A stretch of DNA of 18,446 bases from JBGSON01 sp041739085. GTDB taxonomy: Bacteria; Patescibacteriota; Gracilibacteria; CAIRYL01. The stretch's first letter is position 1; the number at the start of each line of letters is the position of its first letter. The notes below the pieces were generated by a model. The model had not been told where the DNA came from. It was given only the letters and a program-made list of their open reading frames with translations, and did not search any database. Shown piece by piece: positions 7,028-14,133 of the stretch. A program made the position numbers and the translations under genes. The stretch covers positions 1-18,446 of the forward strand of contig JBGSON010000038.1 of NCBI GenBank assembly GCA_041739085.1. Reading direction: 5' to 3'.

Positions 7028-7539
7028 GGGAGGATTTCTTTATCCTGCCTTGCCCATATCCGAACAAAGATGTCTTTTGTAATCGCTCGCGTTGATTTCA
7101 CCCTTTCCCATGCGTTTTTTTTGCTGATGGGAAGAACAACAAAGCTGTCGCAAAGCGAGAGTATTCCGATTTTCCGCGGGAGGGGGCAGACGAACAAGAG
7201 ATTCTCTTTCCTTGTTCTTGCTTCAGAGGCTGCTTTTATGAACTCAGCCTCGATGAACGGATGGAGAATGGACTCAAGGATATCGAGGAGTCGGTAATCC
7301 ATGAACACAAGGGACCTCAACTTATCCCTGTCTATCTCCTCCCCCGAGGAGATATCGTATTCCGAGAAAACACGGAGTACCTCTCTCCGTACACCGGGAG
7401 AGCGCAAAAGATCATGTCCGATGAGATCCGCTTCCATGATCCTCCATGTCCGCCAGGGCTCATCTCTTGATTTCTCGGCTGCAAAAGTACTTTTCCCGGA
7501 AGCGATTTTTCCGAAAACCCCGAAGATCATGAGATGCAT
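7024..7539 (-). CDS. coaE: Dephospho-CoA kinase-like P-loop protein, short at the C-terminus
   Basis: Probably phosphorylates dephospho-CoA, the last step of coenzyme A synthesis. A Walker A motif (GKIASGKST, residues 10-18) opens the protein. It is followed by ADLIGHDLL at the usual substrate-binding aspartate position, the ILHPFIEAE motif of CoaE and an LFVCPLP strand. The protein is about 171 aa, against roughly 195-205 for the family, and stops just after IWARQDKEILP, so the usual C-terminal segment with an AD-VI-N motif is absent. It cannot extend without overlapping aroB further; the stop already overlaps aroB by 4 nt. ATG 7539 was chosen over an upstream TTG (7560) and an ATG at 7530. 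It lies 17 nt after the PH-domain gene, so they likely form an operon. A CoaE-like nucleoside kinase is an alternative. Confidence 0.72.
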   Translation of the reverse strand: MHLMIFGVFGKIASGKSTFAAEKSRDEPWRTWRIMEADLIGHDLLRSPGVRREVLRVFSEYDISSGEEIDRDKLRSLVFMDYRLLDILESILHPFIEAEFIKAASEARTRKENLLFVCPLPRKIGILSLCDSFVVLPISKKNAWERVKSTRAITKDIFVRIWARQDKEILP

Positions 7540-7556
7540 GTCAAAAAAAGGAACGA

Positions 7557-8207
7557 TCAAAAAGATGTCCGTCCCAGATGTCTTTTCCTTTTTCTCTTTG
7601 GCTGTTGAGCTTCTTCCTTGCGGACCGGGAGTCCGTGCTCTTCGATATGATTTTTCACGATCTCAGCGAGGATCTCCTGGATCGCTGTGGAATCGGTCAT
7701 TTTTCTCTCATTGAGGAATTTATCTTTATAATTTTTGATCTCGAATTCTACATTCTGCGGATTCCTTACGCGGCTGAGTTCAAGATCTTCTCCGGAATTC
7801 AGATGCATCGTGATCGATCCGTAATTCAGGATCGTCGCCCACACCCCTTTGACCTCATAGGAAATCTCCTTGAGATCTTGATAATTGACTCTCGACGACG
7901 TTCTGTGAAAAATATTGATCCACTCGATATCAATAATCCCAACATTCGTGATGAGGAGAGCGTCAAAATACCAGTCAAAGCTCTGGAGTAAGAAGATGAT
8001 AATGAAAAGAAAAATCCACGCAGCGACGATCCACAGGCTGAATGCAAGAAAAAGCCAGAGCACCCAGGGAAGGGCGATCCCGAAAAAAACAAGCTGGACG
8101 ATCGGAATAAAAATCCCGATCCAATGCTGGTGGGCGACCGCAAAAAGATTTTCATCTTCGTCGAGATGTCCTTTGAAAAGCCACTTCTGGAAAGTCAGCA
8201 TGACCAT
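7557..8207 (-). CDS. Membrane protein with bacterial PH domain
   Basis: About 216 aa. After a short cytosolic N-terminus (LDEDENLFAVAHQHWIG) come two adjacent hydrophobic segments (about 30-46 and 48-75, Trp/Phe/Leu rich). Then FDALLITNVGIIDIEWINIFHRTSSRVNYQDLKEISYEV begins a domain typical of bacterial PH (bPH2/YdbT-like) proteins: a two-helix membrane hairpin plus a PH fold facing the cytosol. The C-terminus is basic (QPKRKRKR). Cellular role is unknown; related proteins are often placed near membrane or envelope functions. ATG 8207 was preferred over the TTG at 8252 because family members begin shortly before the hydrophobic hairpin; ATG 8201 is also possible. It is divergent from signal peptidase I and probably cotranscribed with the downstream coaE-like gene. 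Confidence 0.8.
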   Translation of the reverse strand: MVMLTFQKWLFKGHLDEDENLFAVAHQHWIGIFIPIVQLVFFGIALPWVLWLFLAFSLWIVAAWIFLFIIIFLLQSFDWYFDALLITNVGIIDIEWINIFHRTSSRVNYQDLKEISYEVKGVWATILNYGSITMHLNSGEDLELSRVRNPQNVEFEIKNYKDKFLNERKMTDSTAIQEILAEIVKNHIEEHGLPVRKEEAQQPKRKRKRHLGRTSF

Positions 8208-8268
8208 CTGGTGAATACAGGGGTATTGTTTCAGAACACGGGAAAAAATCAAGGTCAGGCGAAAATCA

Positions 8269-8298
8269 TTCGTCTTTTCTCAATGATTTTGATAGAAT
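8269..8298 (+). promoter_or_regulatory. Candidate promoter of lepB
   Basis: TAGAAT (8293-8298) is a good -10 box. A poor -35 (TTCGTC, 8269-8274) lies 18 bp upstream. The predicted start is about 23 nt before the ATG at 8328. The same TAGAAT box occurs in front of gatC. Confidence 0.5.
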
Positions 8299-8327
8299 GC
8301 GCACAGCTCACTCCTAGGCTTTGTATC

Positions 8328-9251
8328 ATGCCATCTGATAATGAAATGAAAGGACAGTCCGGCGACGGGAAAAATGAAAAACGTAAACTTGGACACATGC
8401 ATGAGAGTGATCCGAAGATCTTTGTGGATGTCCAAGATCTTGGTGTTCAGACAGTAACGAAATCAGGAAAAACTCTGAAACTCGACCGGGATGTCTTCCG
8501 TGAACCGAAAAAGTCAGAAGAGGCCATCCCGGATGGGACCCGGGAACGAAGAGGTTTTTTCTATGAAGCCGGAAAATTCCTTATCGAATTGGTAGTCATC
8601 CTCTTCATCGTGTTTTTTATCAGGACCTACTTCATTACTCCTTTCCAGGTAGACGGAAATTCCATGGAATCGACGCTTGCCAATGGGGAGAAGATCTTTA
8701 TAAATAAATTCCCCACATACTCCGGAAGATATGAACATGGAGATATCATCGTTTTTCAGCCTCCGTATCCGAAATTCATTGAGAAACGCGGACCGGTGTG
8801 TGCGGTAAAATCATTCTTCTCCAGGAATACAGATCTCCGTGATCTCTGCGGGACTGAAGCACAGCATTATGTAAAAAGGATCATCGGCCTCCCCGGAGAT
8901 ACCATTGAGATCAGAGAAGGAAAAGTCTCCCTCTCCTCTGATAGCGGACCTCTCAAAGAACTCTCGGAATCCTATCTCAATGAAGAAAATCAGGGAAAAA
9001 CCTGTTTCAGTGCATCCTGCAATTCACCAAGGGACAGAGACGGCGAGGTCTTCATCGTCCCCGACGATGCTGTGCTTGTTCTCGGTGATAACCGCACCCA
9101 CAGCTCTGATTCACGGAGCGCGTTTGATCCCGGATCATCGTTCAATAACGGCGAACCGAATCCATATGTCCCCTATTCTCATATTCAGGGGACGGTAAAA
9201 GTCATCATCTGGCCTCCGAAGAAATGGCAGTGGTTGTCTGCGGGAGAATAG
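8328..9251 (+). CDS. lepB: Signal peptidase I
   Basis: Membrane-anchored serine/lysine protease that removes signal peptides from exported proteins. From ATG 8328 the protein has 307 aa. Residues 1-80 are a hydrophilic, probably cytosolic extension; about 84-100 is a single transmembrane helix (IELVVILFIVFFIRTYFI). The catalytic Ser112 is in GNSMESTL, the catalytic Lys183 in YVKRIIGLPGD, and GDNRTHSSDSR is the conserved C-terminal box. Four cysteines (158, 174, 226, 231) lie in two insertions of the extracytoplasmic domain. The frame is open upstream to 8124, but ATG 8328 follows a good -10 box and avoids overlap with the divergent PH-domain gene. The 3' end overlaps the convergent diguanylate cyclase gene by 47 nt. 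Confidence 0.95.
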   Translation: MPSDNEMKGQSGDGKNEKRKLGHMHESDPKIFVDVQDLGVQTVTKSGKTLKLDRDVFREPKKSEEAIPDGTRERRGFFYEAGKFLIELVVILFIVFFIRTYFITPFQVDGNSMESTLANGEKIFINKFPTYSGRYEHGDIIVFQPPYPKFIEKRGPVCAVKSFFSRNTDLRDLCGTEAQHYVKRIIGLPGDTIEIREGKVSLSSDSGPLKELSESYLNEENQGKTCFSASCNSPRDRDGEVFIVPDDAVLVLGDNRTHSSDSRSAFDPGSSFNNGEPNPYVPYSHIQGTVKVIIWPPKKWQWLSAGE

Positions 9252-11505
9252 ATCCTTCTGCCGCCATTTGCCGCTGTCCATTTTTCTCCAGTTTTACGTC
9301 GTAAGGAACGGCATCATTCCGTTTCTCTTTAGCTTTATAAAGCGCCCTGTCCGATCGCCGAACGACCTCGTCAATCGTCATCCCTTTTTCAAAACTGGCA
9401 ACACCGATGGAGATTGTGAGTGGGATAGGAATGCCCTCATATTCCACTTGCGCATGACGAATCGCATTGAGAATTTTATCCGCAACAACCACGTATGCGG
9501 ACTCGATATCAGTTTCCGGGAGCAATACTATGAATTCTTCCCCTCCCCATCGTGCGATGGTGTCTGTCGTCCGGAGGCATTTTCCTAGAATCTTTGTGAT
9601 TATTTGCAGTACGAGATCACCTGCATCATGACCATGGGTATCATTGACCCTCTTGAAATGATCGATGTCGAGCATCAAGACGGAAAATGGCTTTTGGCTC
9701 CTATCGGATCGCCTGACTTCTGCCTCCAGCATAATGGTCATCATTCTCCTGTTGTTCAGCCCCGTGAGTTCATCAGTCATGGAGAGCGATGTCAGTTCCT
9801 CGTTCTTCCTCGCGAGCTCGGCGTTAAGGCGGTTCAGATCTTCTTCATTCCTCACTCTCTCCGTGATATCACGCACGTTTCCGATAACATAAATCTCATC
9901 TCCCATTTCGTTTCTCACGATCGTGTGATTGTCGCTCAGCCACCTCCAATCTCCATTCTGAGTCCGGACACGAAATTCAACGGTGCCGCTGACCCGATCT
10001 GAACCGAAGAGCGACTCCCAGTGATTCTCACGTCGTTCTCGGTCATTCTCGTGTATCCCATCGAGGAGAACTTGCCAAATCTCTTCCTGATCCGCATCAG
10101 GAGACATGCCGAGTAATGAAATGACGGAAGGACTCATGTAGTCATAGAGACCTGTCGAGAGATCAATGCGATAGAGGACATCTCTCGAATTTTCCAGGAC
10201 GCTCCGAAACCTCGTTTCACTTTCCTGGAGCGCATTTTCTGCGGCTCTGAGTTCCGTCACATCTTCAATCATCCCTTTGAATCCTGCAACGCGGACTGAC
10301 TCTTCCCCCGTGCTTGGATCGCGGACGGTTTGTTCGATCACCGAGATCGATGTCTTCACGACGCATTCCGTCCCGTCCTTTCTCCTCAGCACCCAGTCGA
10401 GTGCCTGCGATTTTTCACGGGAGTGGAAGGCTTCATGGAACTTTGCGTACACGATCCTCGCCTGTGAAAGGTCGATGAGATTCCGATAATTCATCCCCCG
10501 AAGCTCCTCGTTGGAGTATCCGAGGAGCTCCTGAAGTGCTCGATTAAAATAGGTGAGGTTTCCGTCGATATCGACCTGGTAATATCCCTCTTTCATGTTG
10601 TCGAGCGTCGTGCGATACCTCTCTTCGCTTGCTTTCAGTTCGTCGACGACCATCTGTTTCTCGAGCGCGAGAGAAATAGAATCCGCTGCTGCTTCCATGA
10701 CCTCGAGATCTCTCTTGTCATAAGCGTATCCGTCGGAATAATCCTGGACTGCCATTACCGCCATGATCATGTTCTTTGCGTTTCTAATCGGAACGCCCAT
10801 CCAAATCGGAGCATCAGTACCAATGGGTTCGATTTTTAAGTCCCCGGAATCCTGTAATCTTTTTTCCTCTTCCCGATCAATGATGACAGATTTCCCAGTC
10901 CTTCTCACATACTCGGTGCATCCTCCTCTGAGATCCTCCAGAGGATAAGAATGTTCAATGTTATCCGAATCGTCCGTAAAAAACGGGAATTGGTACATCT
11001 CAGATTCTTCGTCAAAGAGGGCGATATAGAAATTCCTCACATCCATGAACTCTCCCAGGTATTCCCGTATGGTTGCGATAAGGTCTTTCATGTTCTCCGC
11101 AACAAGCGCCGCCTCAATGATCCTCCTCTGAAACCTGCGGATAGATTCCATCTTTTTCATCTCCGTAATATCCCGAATGATCACGCGAAGGACATCGCTC
11201 TCCCTGATCCTCATGATCTGAGTCTTGATCTCAACGGGTATCTCTTTCCCGTCCGATCTGAGTGCGAGCGCTTCATACGCCTGACCGAACTTTGCAAAGC
11301 CAAGGGGATCGTCTTTCTCCCCTTCCCCGGAAAAAATATCGTCAATTGCAGTTTTTTCGAGCAGAGGCAGTGCATAATGAAGGATTCTTGCCGCCGCGGC
11401 ATTGATATCGAGGATCCGTCTCGATATGGGATCTGCAAGGACACAAGCTTCGGGAGAGTCATAAAAAAAACCGCGGAAGAGCGATTGTTCAGTCTCCGTT
11501 TCCAT
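9205..11505 (-). CDS. Diguanylate cyclase with PAS-GAF-PAS-PAS sensory array
   Basis: Predicted to make cyclic di-GMP from two GTP. From ATG 11505 (766 aa) the order is: PAS (about 8-115, FYDSPEACVLADPISRRILDIN), GAF (about 130-300), PAS (about 305-430, NMKEGYYQVDIDGNLTYFNR), PAS with PAC (about 435-560, WRWLSDNHTIVRN, GNVRDITE), a short coiled linker and a GGDEF domain (about 595-755). The active-site loop is GGEEF (654-658), with metal-binding DIDHFKRVND upstream. An inhibitory-site RTTD lies five residues before GGEEF, so product inhibition is likely. No transmembrane segment: a cytosolic sensor. No EAL/HD-GYP domain or obvious c-di-GMP receptor is in the window. The frame is open to ATG 11673, but that start sits in the tRNA-Trp terminator; GTG 11574 is another candidate. 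Confidence 0.92.
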   Translation of the reverse strand: METETEQSLFRGFFYDSPEACVLADPISRRILDINAAAARILHYALPLLEKTAIDDIFSGEGEKDDPLGFAKFGQAYEALALRSDGKEIPVEIKTQIMRIRESDVLRVIIRDITEMKKMESIRRFQRRIIEAALVAENMKDLIATIREYLGEFMDVRNFYIALFDEESEMYQFPFFTDDSDNIEHSYPLEDLRGGCTEYVRRTGKSVIIDREEEKRLQDSGDLKIEPIGTDAPIWMGVPIRNAKNMIMAVMAVQDYSDGYAYDKRDLEVMEAAADSISLALEKQMVVDELKASEERYRTTLDNMKEGYYQVDIDGNLTYFNRALQELLGYSNEELRGMNYRNLIDLSQARIVYAKFHEAFHSREKSQALDWVLRRKDGTECVVKTSISVIEQTVRDPSTGEESVRVAGFKGMIEDVTELRAAENALQESETRFRSVLENSRDVLYRIDLSTGLYDYMSPSVISLLGMSPDADQEEIWQVLLDGIHENDRERRENHWESLFGSDRVSGTVEFRVRTQNGDWRWLSDNHTIVRNEMGDEIYVIGNVRDITERVRNEEDLNRLNAELARKNEELTSLSMTDELTGLNNRRMMTIMLEAEVRRSDRSQKPFSVLMLDIDHFKRVNDTHGHDAGDLVLQIITKILGKCLRTTDTIARWGGEEFIVLLPETDIESAYVVVADKILNAIRHAQVEYEGIPIPLTISIGVASFEKGMTIDEVVRRSDRALYKAKEKRNDAVPYDVKLEKNGQRQMAAEGSILPQTTTAISSEAR

Positions 11506-11604
11506 CAGCGACTCTATCCCTCTCTCGGGATGACCAGCGGGAATTCTCTCGGTACCAGCAACTCTCTCATTCACAAATAATCCTGTAAAAATTTCGAGGG
11601 ATGG

Positions 11605-11610
11605 ATAATA
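11605..11610 (-). promoter_or_regulatory. Possible -10 box of the diguanylate cyclase gene
   Basis: TATTAT on the minus strand, without a convincing -35. A start near 11598 would put GTG 11574 about 24 nt and ATG 11505 about 93 nt downstream. Weak evidence. Confidence 0.25.
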
Positions 11611-11673
11611 GCATTCCCCCCTGTTTTTGAATATAGATTTTTTAGCACTCAAAAGATGGCTTCCCGACTGCAT

Positions 11674-11709
11674 AAAAAAGACCCCCTGAAAGGCGCGAGA
11701 GTTCAGGAA
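11674..11709 (-). terminator. Intrinsic terminator of tRNA-Trp
   Basis: On the minus strand CCTGAA (11707-11702) pairs with TTCAGG (11690-11685), extended by two T-G pairs, and is followed by GTC and six T (11679-11674). It begins directly after the CCA end of the tRNA, so the tRNA is probably a single-gene transcript. Confidence 0.7.
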
Positions 11710-11785
11710 TGGCAGGTGGGACAGGGATCGAACCTGCGGCCGTCGGTTTTGGAGACCGATGCTCTACCAACTGAGCTACCCACCT
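11710..11785 (-). tRNA. tRNA-Trp (anticodon CCA)
   Basis: A complete 76-nt cloverleaf. Acceptor AGGTGGG pairs with CCCACCT, discriminator G, and the CCA end is encoded. D arm is GCTC-AGTTGGTA-GAGC. The anticodon stem TCGGT/ACCGA encloses loop CTCCAAA, giving CCA at 34-36, which reads UGG. T arm is GCAGG-TTCGATC-CCTGT. It has its own promoter and terminator. Charging of this tRNA would be one of the signals read by the aroF leader peptide, which contains a Trp codon. Confidence 0.97.
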
Positions 11786-11803
11786 TCGGATTTCTGCCCG
11801 ATT

Positions 11804-11832
11804 ATTGTACTCATTTTCCAAGAGATATTCAA
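11804..11832 (-). promoter_or_regulatory. Promoter of tRNA-Trp
   Basis: On the minus strand: TTGAAT (11832-11827), 17-bp spacer, TACAAT (11809-11804). The predicted start is about 12 nt before the 5' end of the tRNA. Same architecture as the aroF leader promoter. Confidence 0.75.
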
Positions 11833-11915
11833 AGATATTTATGAGCACAAAATACAAAACACAAGGCACAAAACAGAAAAAAGTAGCTCTGCACCTCAAA
11901 TAAATGACTTCCAAA

Positions 11916-11957
11916 AACTTTATAAACCCTATGAACTTTACAAACTTCATGAACTTT
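11916..11957. repeat. Degenerate 18-bp tandem repeat downstream of rimO
   Basis: AACTTTATAAACCCTATG (11916-11933) and AACTTTACAAACTTCATG (11934-11951) agree at 14 of 18 positions, and a third partial unit AACTTT follows. They lie in the AT-rich gap between rimO and tRNA-Trp, right after the rimO stop. A neighbouring A/C-rich tract (11849-11880) repeats ACAAAA-like words. No function visible. Confidence 0.6.
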
Positions 11958-11958
11958 C

Positions 11959-13278
11959 TCATATCCCCGCCGCTCTCCCAAAAAGATCATAGGACTCAGC
12001 CTTTTCGATCGTGACGGGAGCGAAGGTGTTCAGCGGCAACGGTTTGGAGGAGCGCACAAAAAGCGTCCCGTCGATCTCCGGAGCGAATCGCATAGGCCTT
12101 CCCGCATACATTTTCTTTTTTTCATCATATGATTCCACCAGTGTTTTCAGCGTTTTCCCGAGGCAGGATTCATTCGCCCTGAGCGATATTTTCTGCTGAA
12201 GGAGCATTGCTTTCATGCGGCGGTCCTTCTTTGTTTCTTCATCGATCTGATCCGGTAATCCATAGGATTTTGTGCCCGGTTCACGGGAGTATTCAAAGAT
12301 GCCGACATGGTCGAAGCGGATATCATCGATAAACCGAAGGAGATTCGCGAACCCCCTTTCTTCTTCCCCCGGGAAACCAACGATGAAACTTGTCCGGAGT
12401 GTGATCTCCGGAACGATCTCACGTATCTGGGTAATCCTTTTTTTGATCCTTAAAATATCATGCGGACGGCTCATGGCCTTGAGGATCGCGGGATCGCCAT
12501 GTTGAAGAGGGATATCGAGATACCGGCAGATCTTCTCGTTTTCCTGAATGAACTGCAAAAGGTCATCCGTGATCCTTTCCGGGTATATGTAGAGAATCCT
12601 GACCCAGAAATCTCCGGGGATGGAGACCACCGCTCGGAGGAGGTCAAGCATCGTCTTTTTTGGAGAAAGGTCGCGCCCATAAAAACCGCAGTCCTGCGCA
12701 ACGAGATCGATTTCCTTGATCCCGAGCGCAACGAGATCTTTTACTTCCTCCACGATGGATTCTAGCTTCCGGCTCCGGTATTTCCCTTTGAGCTTCGGGA
12801 TAAGACAGTAGCTGCAGGCGTTATCACATCCCTCCGCGATCTTCACATAGGCATAGCTCGGCGGAGTGAGGAGGAGTTTTCCCTTGAGTTCCAGGAATTC
12901 TTTCGGCTCTCGCGAGACGGCGAACATTCTTTTTCCAATCACTACGGCATCAAGAATTGAATTCATCTTCGGATAGTGTATCCCGCTGACGACCGCGCGG
13001 ACTTGTGGATGGGTTGTAAAGATATCTTCCCTGAGTGTTCCGGCAAGGCAACCGAAGAGAACGACCTTCTTCTCCTTTAGCTTCTCCAGATGCTCATACA
13101 CTTCATCCCTCGCTCTTTTCAGAAATGCGCAGGTATTAAAAAGGAGTACTTCTGATTCCTCTATGCTCGAGAGAACATACTTTTTTGAGAGCAGAGAGAG
13201 CACGCCTTCCATGTCGGCGGTGTTCTTCGGACATCCGAGCGTGATGATGCCGACGGGAATGGCTTGAAAAGATTTCAT
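11959..13278 (-). CDS. rimO: Ribosomal protein S12 methylthiotransferase (radical SAM)
   Basis: Adds a methylthio group to the conserved aspartate of ribosomal protein S12. The N-terminal domain carries the first cluster cysteines: ITLGCPKN (C16), LFNTCAF (C50) and LFGCLAG (C77). The radical SAM motif is GCDNACSYC (CxxxCxxC), preceded by YVKIAE and followed by LIPKLKGKYRSR, the form typical of RimO and not of MiaB. A TRAM-like RNA/protein-binding region (about LGKTLKTLVESYDEKK to the end) closes the protein. About 439 aa, normal for RimO. ATG 13278 places the start 12 codons before LGCPKN as in homologues; the frame is open to ATG 13317. tRNA-Pro lies just upstream on the same strand with no terminator between, so cotranscription is possible. 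Confidence 0.93.
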   Translation of the reverse strand: MKSFQAIPVGIITLGCPKNTADMEGVLSLLSKKYVLSSIEESEVLLFNTCAFLKRARDEVYEHLEKLKEKKVVLFGCLAGTLREDIFTTHPQVRAVVSGIHYPKMNSILDAVVIGKRMFAVSREPKEFLELKGKLLLTPPSYAYVKIAEGCDNACSYCLIPKLKGKYRSRKLESIVEEVKDLVALGIKEIDLVAQDCGFYGRDLSPKKTMLDLLRAVVSIPGDFWVRILYIYPERITDDLLQFIQENEKICRYLDIPLQHGDPAILKAMSRPHDILRIKKRITQIREIVPEITLRTSFIVGFPGEEERGFANLLRFIDDIRFDHVGIFEYSREPGTKSYGLPDQIDEETKKDRRMKAMLLQQKISLRANESCLGKTLKTLVESYDEKKKMYAGRPMRFAPEIDGTLFVRSSKPLPLNTFAPVTIEKAESYDLFGRAAGI

Positions 13279-13345
13279 TCTCGCAAATAACCATGAAGAA
13301 CTCCTTCCTGCAGGCATGGTAAGGCAGGATTGTTCTTGAAAAAGA

Positions 13346-13422
13346 TGGTCGGGGAGACAGGACTCGAACCTGCGACATCACGCTCCCAAAGCGTGCACTC
13401 TAGCCAACTGAGCTACTCCCCG
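13346..13422 (-). tRNA. tRNA-Pro (anticodon UGG)
   Basis: A complete 77-nt cloverleaf. Acceptor CGGGGAG pairs with CTCCCCG, discriminator A, and CCA is encoded. D arm is GCTC-AGTTGGCTA-GAGT. Anticodon stem CACGC/GCGTG encloses loop TTTGGGA, giving anticodon UGG with G at position 37. T arm is GCAGG-TTCGAGT-CCTGT. No hairpin terminator separates it from rimO, whose start is 67 nt further on. Confidence 0.97.
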
Positions 13423-13452
13423 AAATCTACCAGGACCTGAAGGACAAAAGAG

Positions 13453-13481
13453 AGTGTAATGGCTTTTTGGCGCCCGCTCAA
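13453..13481 (-). promoter_or_regulatory. Promoter of tRNA-Pro (and possibly rimO)
   Basis: On the minus strand: TTGAGC (13481-13476), 17-bp spacer, TACACT (13458-13453). The predicted start is about 24 nt upstream of the tRNA 5' end. Confidence 0.65.
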
Positions 13482-13508
13482 GCGAAATTTATAGATATTG
13501 GAGCGGCC

Positions 13509-13853
13509 TTATACAACATTCGGAAGAGCGAAATCCATATACACGAGCCCAAGAAAGAGAGTAAGCCCGGAGACGATGAGGATCGCATCCAGGATCGGGT
13601 GTTCCGCATCGATGTCTTCCGCTCCGATGAGAGCACTCTCTTCTTTCAAAAGATCAGAAAATGTGAGTCTCAGGGAAGTCCCTCCAAAGAGAAGAGCAAG
13701 GAATGCAAATGGGAGATCTCCGTATCTCAGCAACAATTCAGCCTGATAAGCGAAGACATCATTTTTCCAGAGGAGAAAAGCCATGAGAAACAATCCTCCA
13801 AAGAGATAAAAAAAGAGTTCGCTCATGGCGTGAAGTTCGCGGAGAAATTTCAT
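13509..13853 (-). CDS. Small integral membrane protein, 114 aa, unknown function
   Basis: Not recognised as a named family. Three hydrophobic segments are visible at about 12-28 (FFYLFGGLFLMAFLLW), 47-65 (LPFAFLALLFGGTS) and 88-108 (ILDAILIVSGLTLFLGLVYM). Two short polar loops separate them; the second is acidic (KEESALIGAEDIDAEHP). The ATG at 13853 lies just after a promoter with TACAAT, about 6 nt from the predicted start. ATG 13826 (MSELFFYLF) is an alternative. The gene is divergent from gatC and about 30 nt upstream of the tRNA-Pro promoter, so it may read toward the tRNA. The ordered membrane pattern and matching promoter support a real gene. Confidence 0.72.
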   Translation of the reverse strand: MKFLRELHAMSELFFYLFGGLFLMAFLLWKNDVFAYQAELLLRYGDLPFAFLALLFGGTSLRLTFSDLLKEESALIGAEDIDAEHPILDAILIVSGLTLFLGLVYMDFALPNVV

Positions 13854-13865
13854 TTCGTTGATGAG

Positions 13866-13893
13866 ATTGTATTATCTGCTGAAATTTTCCCAA
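13866..13893 (-). promoter_or_regulatory. Promoter of the 114-aa membrane protein gene
   Basis: On the minus strand: TTGGGA (13893-13888), 16-bp spacer, TACAAT (13871-13866). The ATG at 13853 would be within about 6 nt of the transcript start, a nearly leaderless mRNA. Confidence 0.55.
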
Positions 13894-13974
13894 AAAAAAT
13901 CGGTTTTGTCATCAAAAAACGCGCAATTCCCATTCATGAAGAACTTCTGCATCGGGAAGAAAAATGAAAACGGA

Positions 13975-14051
13975 GAAAAAGAGAAAACACAAAAGACGAG
14001 CCATTACAGAATTCTTCTGTTCTCTTTTTTGTTTTATCTTTTCTCTTTTTC
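13975..14051. repeat. Long purine/pyrimidine inverted repeat upstream of gatC
   Basis: GAAAAAGAGAAAA (13975-13987) is perfectly inverted at 14039-14051 (13 bp). Further imperfect pairing inside (ACAAAA with TTTTGT) and a small hairpin (ACAGAA-TTC-TTCTGT near 14006-14020) lie between. It is in the divergent gap between the 114-aa gene and gatC, upstream of the gatC promoter, so it is not expected to end either gene. Confidence 0.55.
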
Positions 14052-14077
14052 CACGTTTTTGTACTTTGTACTCTCCG

Positions 14078-14107
14078 TTGTGTCATCTCTTCTTTCTCTG
14101 CTAGAAT
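14078..14107 (+). promoter_or_regulatory. Promoter of gatC-gatA
   Basis: TTGTGT (14078-14083), 18-bp spacer, TAGAAT (14102-14107). The predicted start is about 20 nt before the gatC ATG. The -10 is identical to that in front of lepB. Confidence 0.6.
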
Positions 14108-14133
14108 TTCGAACGTTCCTCTCATCCCCCACT

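Noticed and set aside
10951..11580. 209-aa plus-strand ORF opposite the diguanylate cyclase
   Set aside because: It overlaps the PAS and GAF domains of the minus-strand gene; no domain of its own.
11642..11962. 106-aa minus-strand ORF starting MRKFMKFVKFIGF
   Set aside because: It runs across the tRNA-Trp gene and a tandem repeat; the N-terminus is just the translated repeat.
13136..13381. 81-aa minus-strand ORF with an SD-like GGAAGGAG before an internal ATG (13294)
   Set aside because: It is out of frame with rimO, begins inside tRNA-Pro and has no family features.
14006..14035. Hairpin ACAGAA-TTC-TTCTGT followed by a T-rich tract
   Set aside because: It looks like a terminator, but no plus-strand gene precedes it; the stem has only two G-C pairs.
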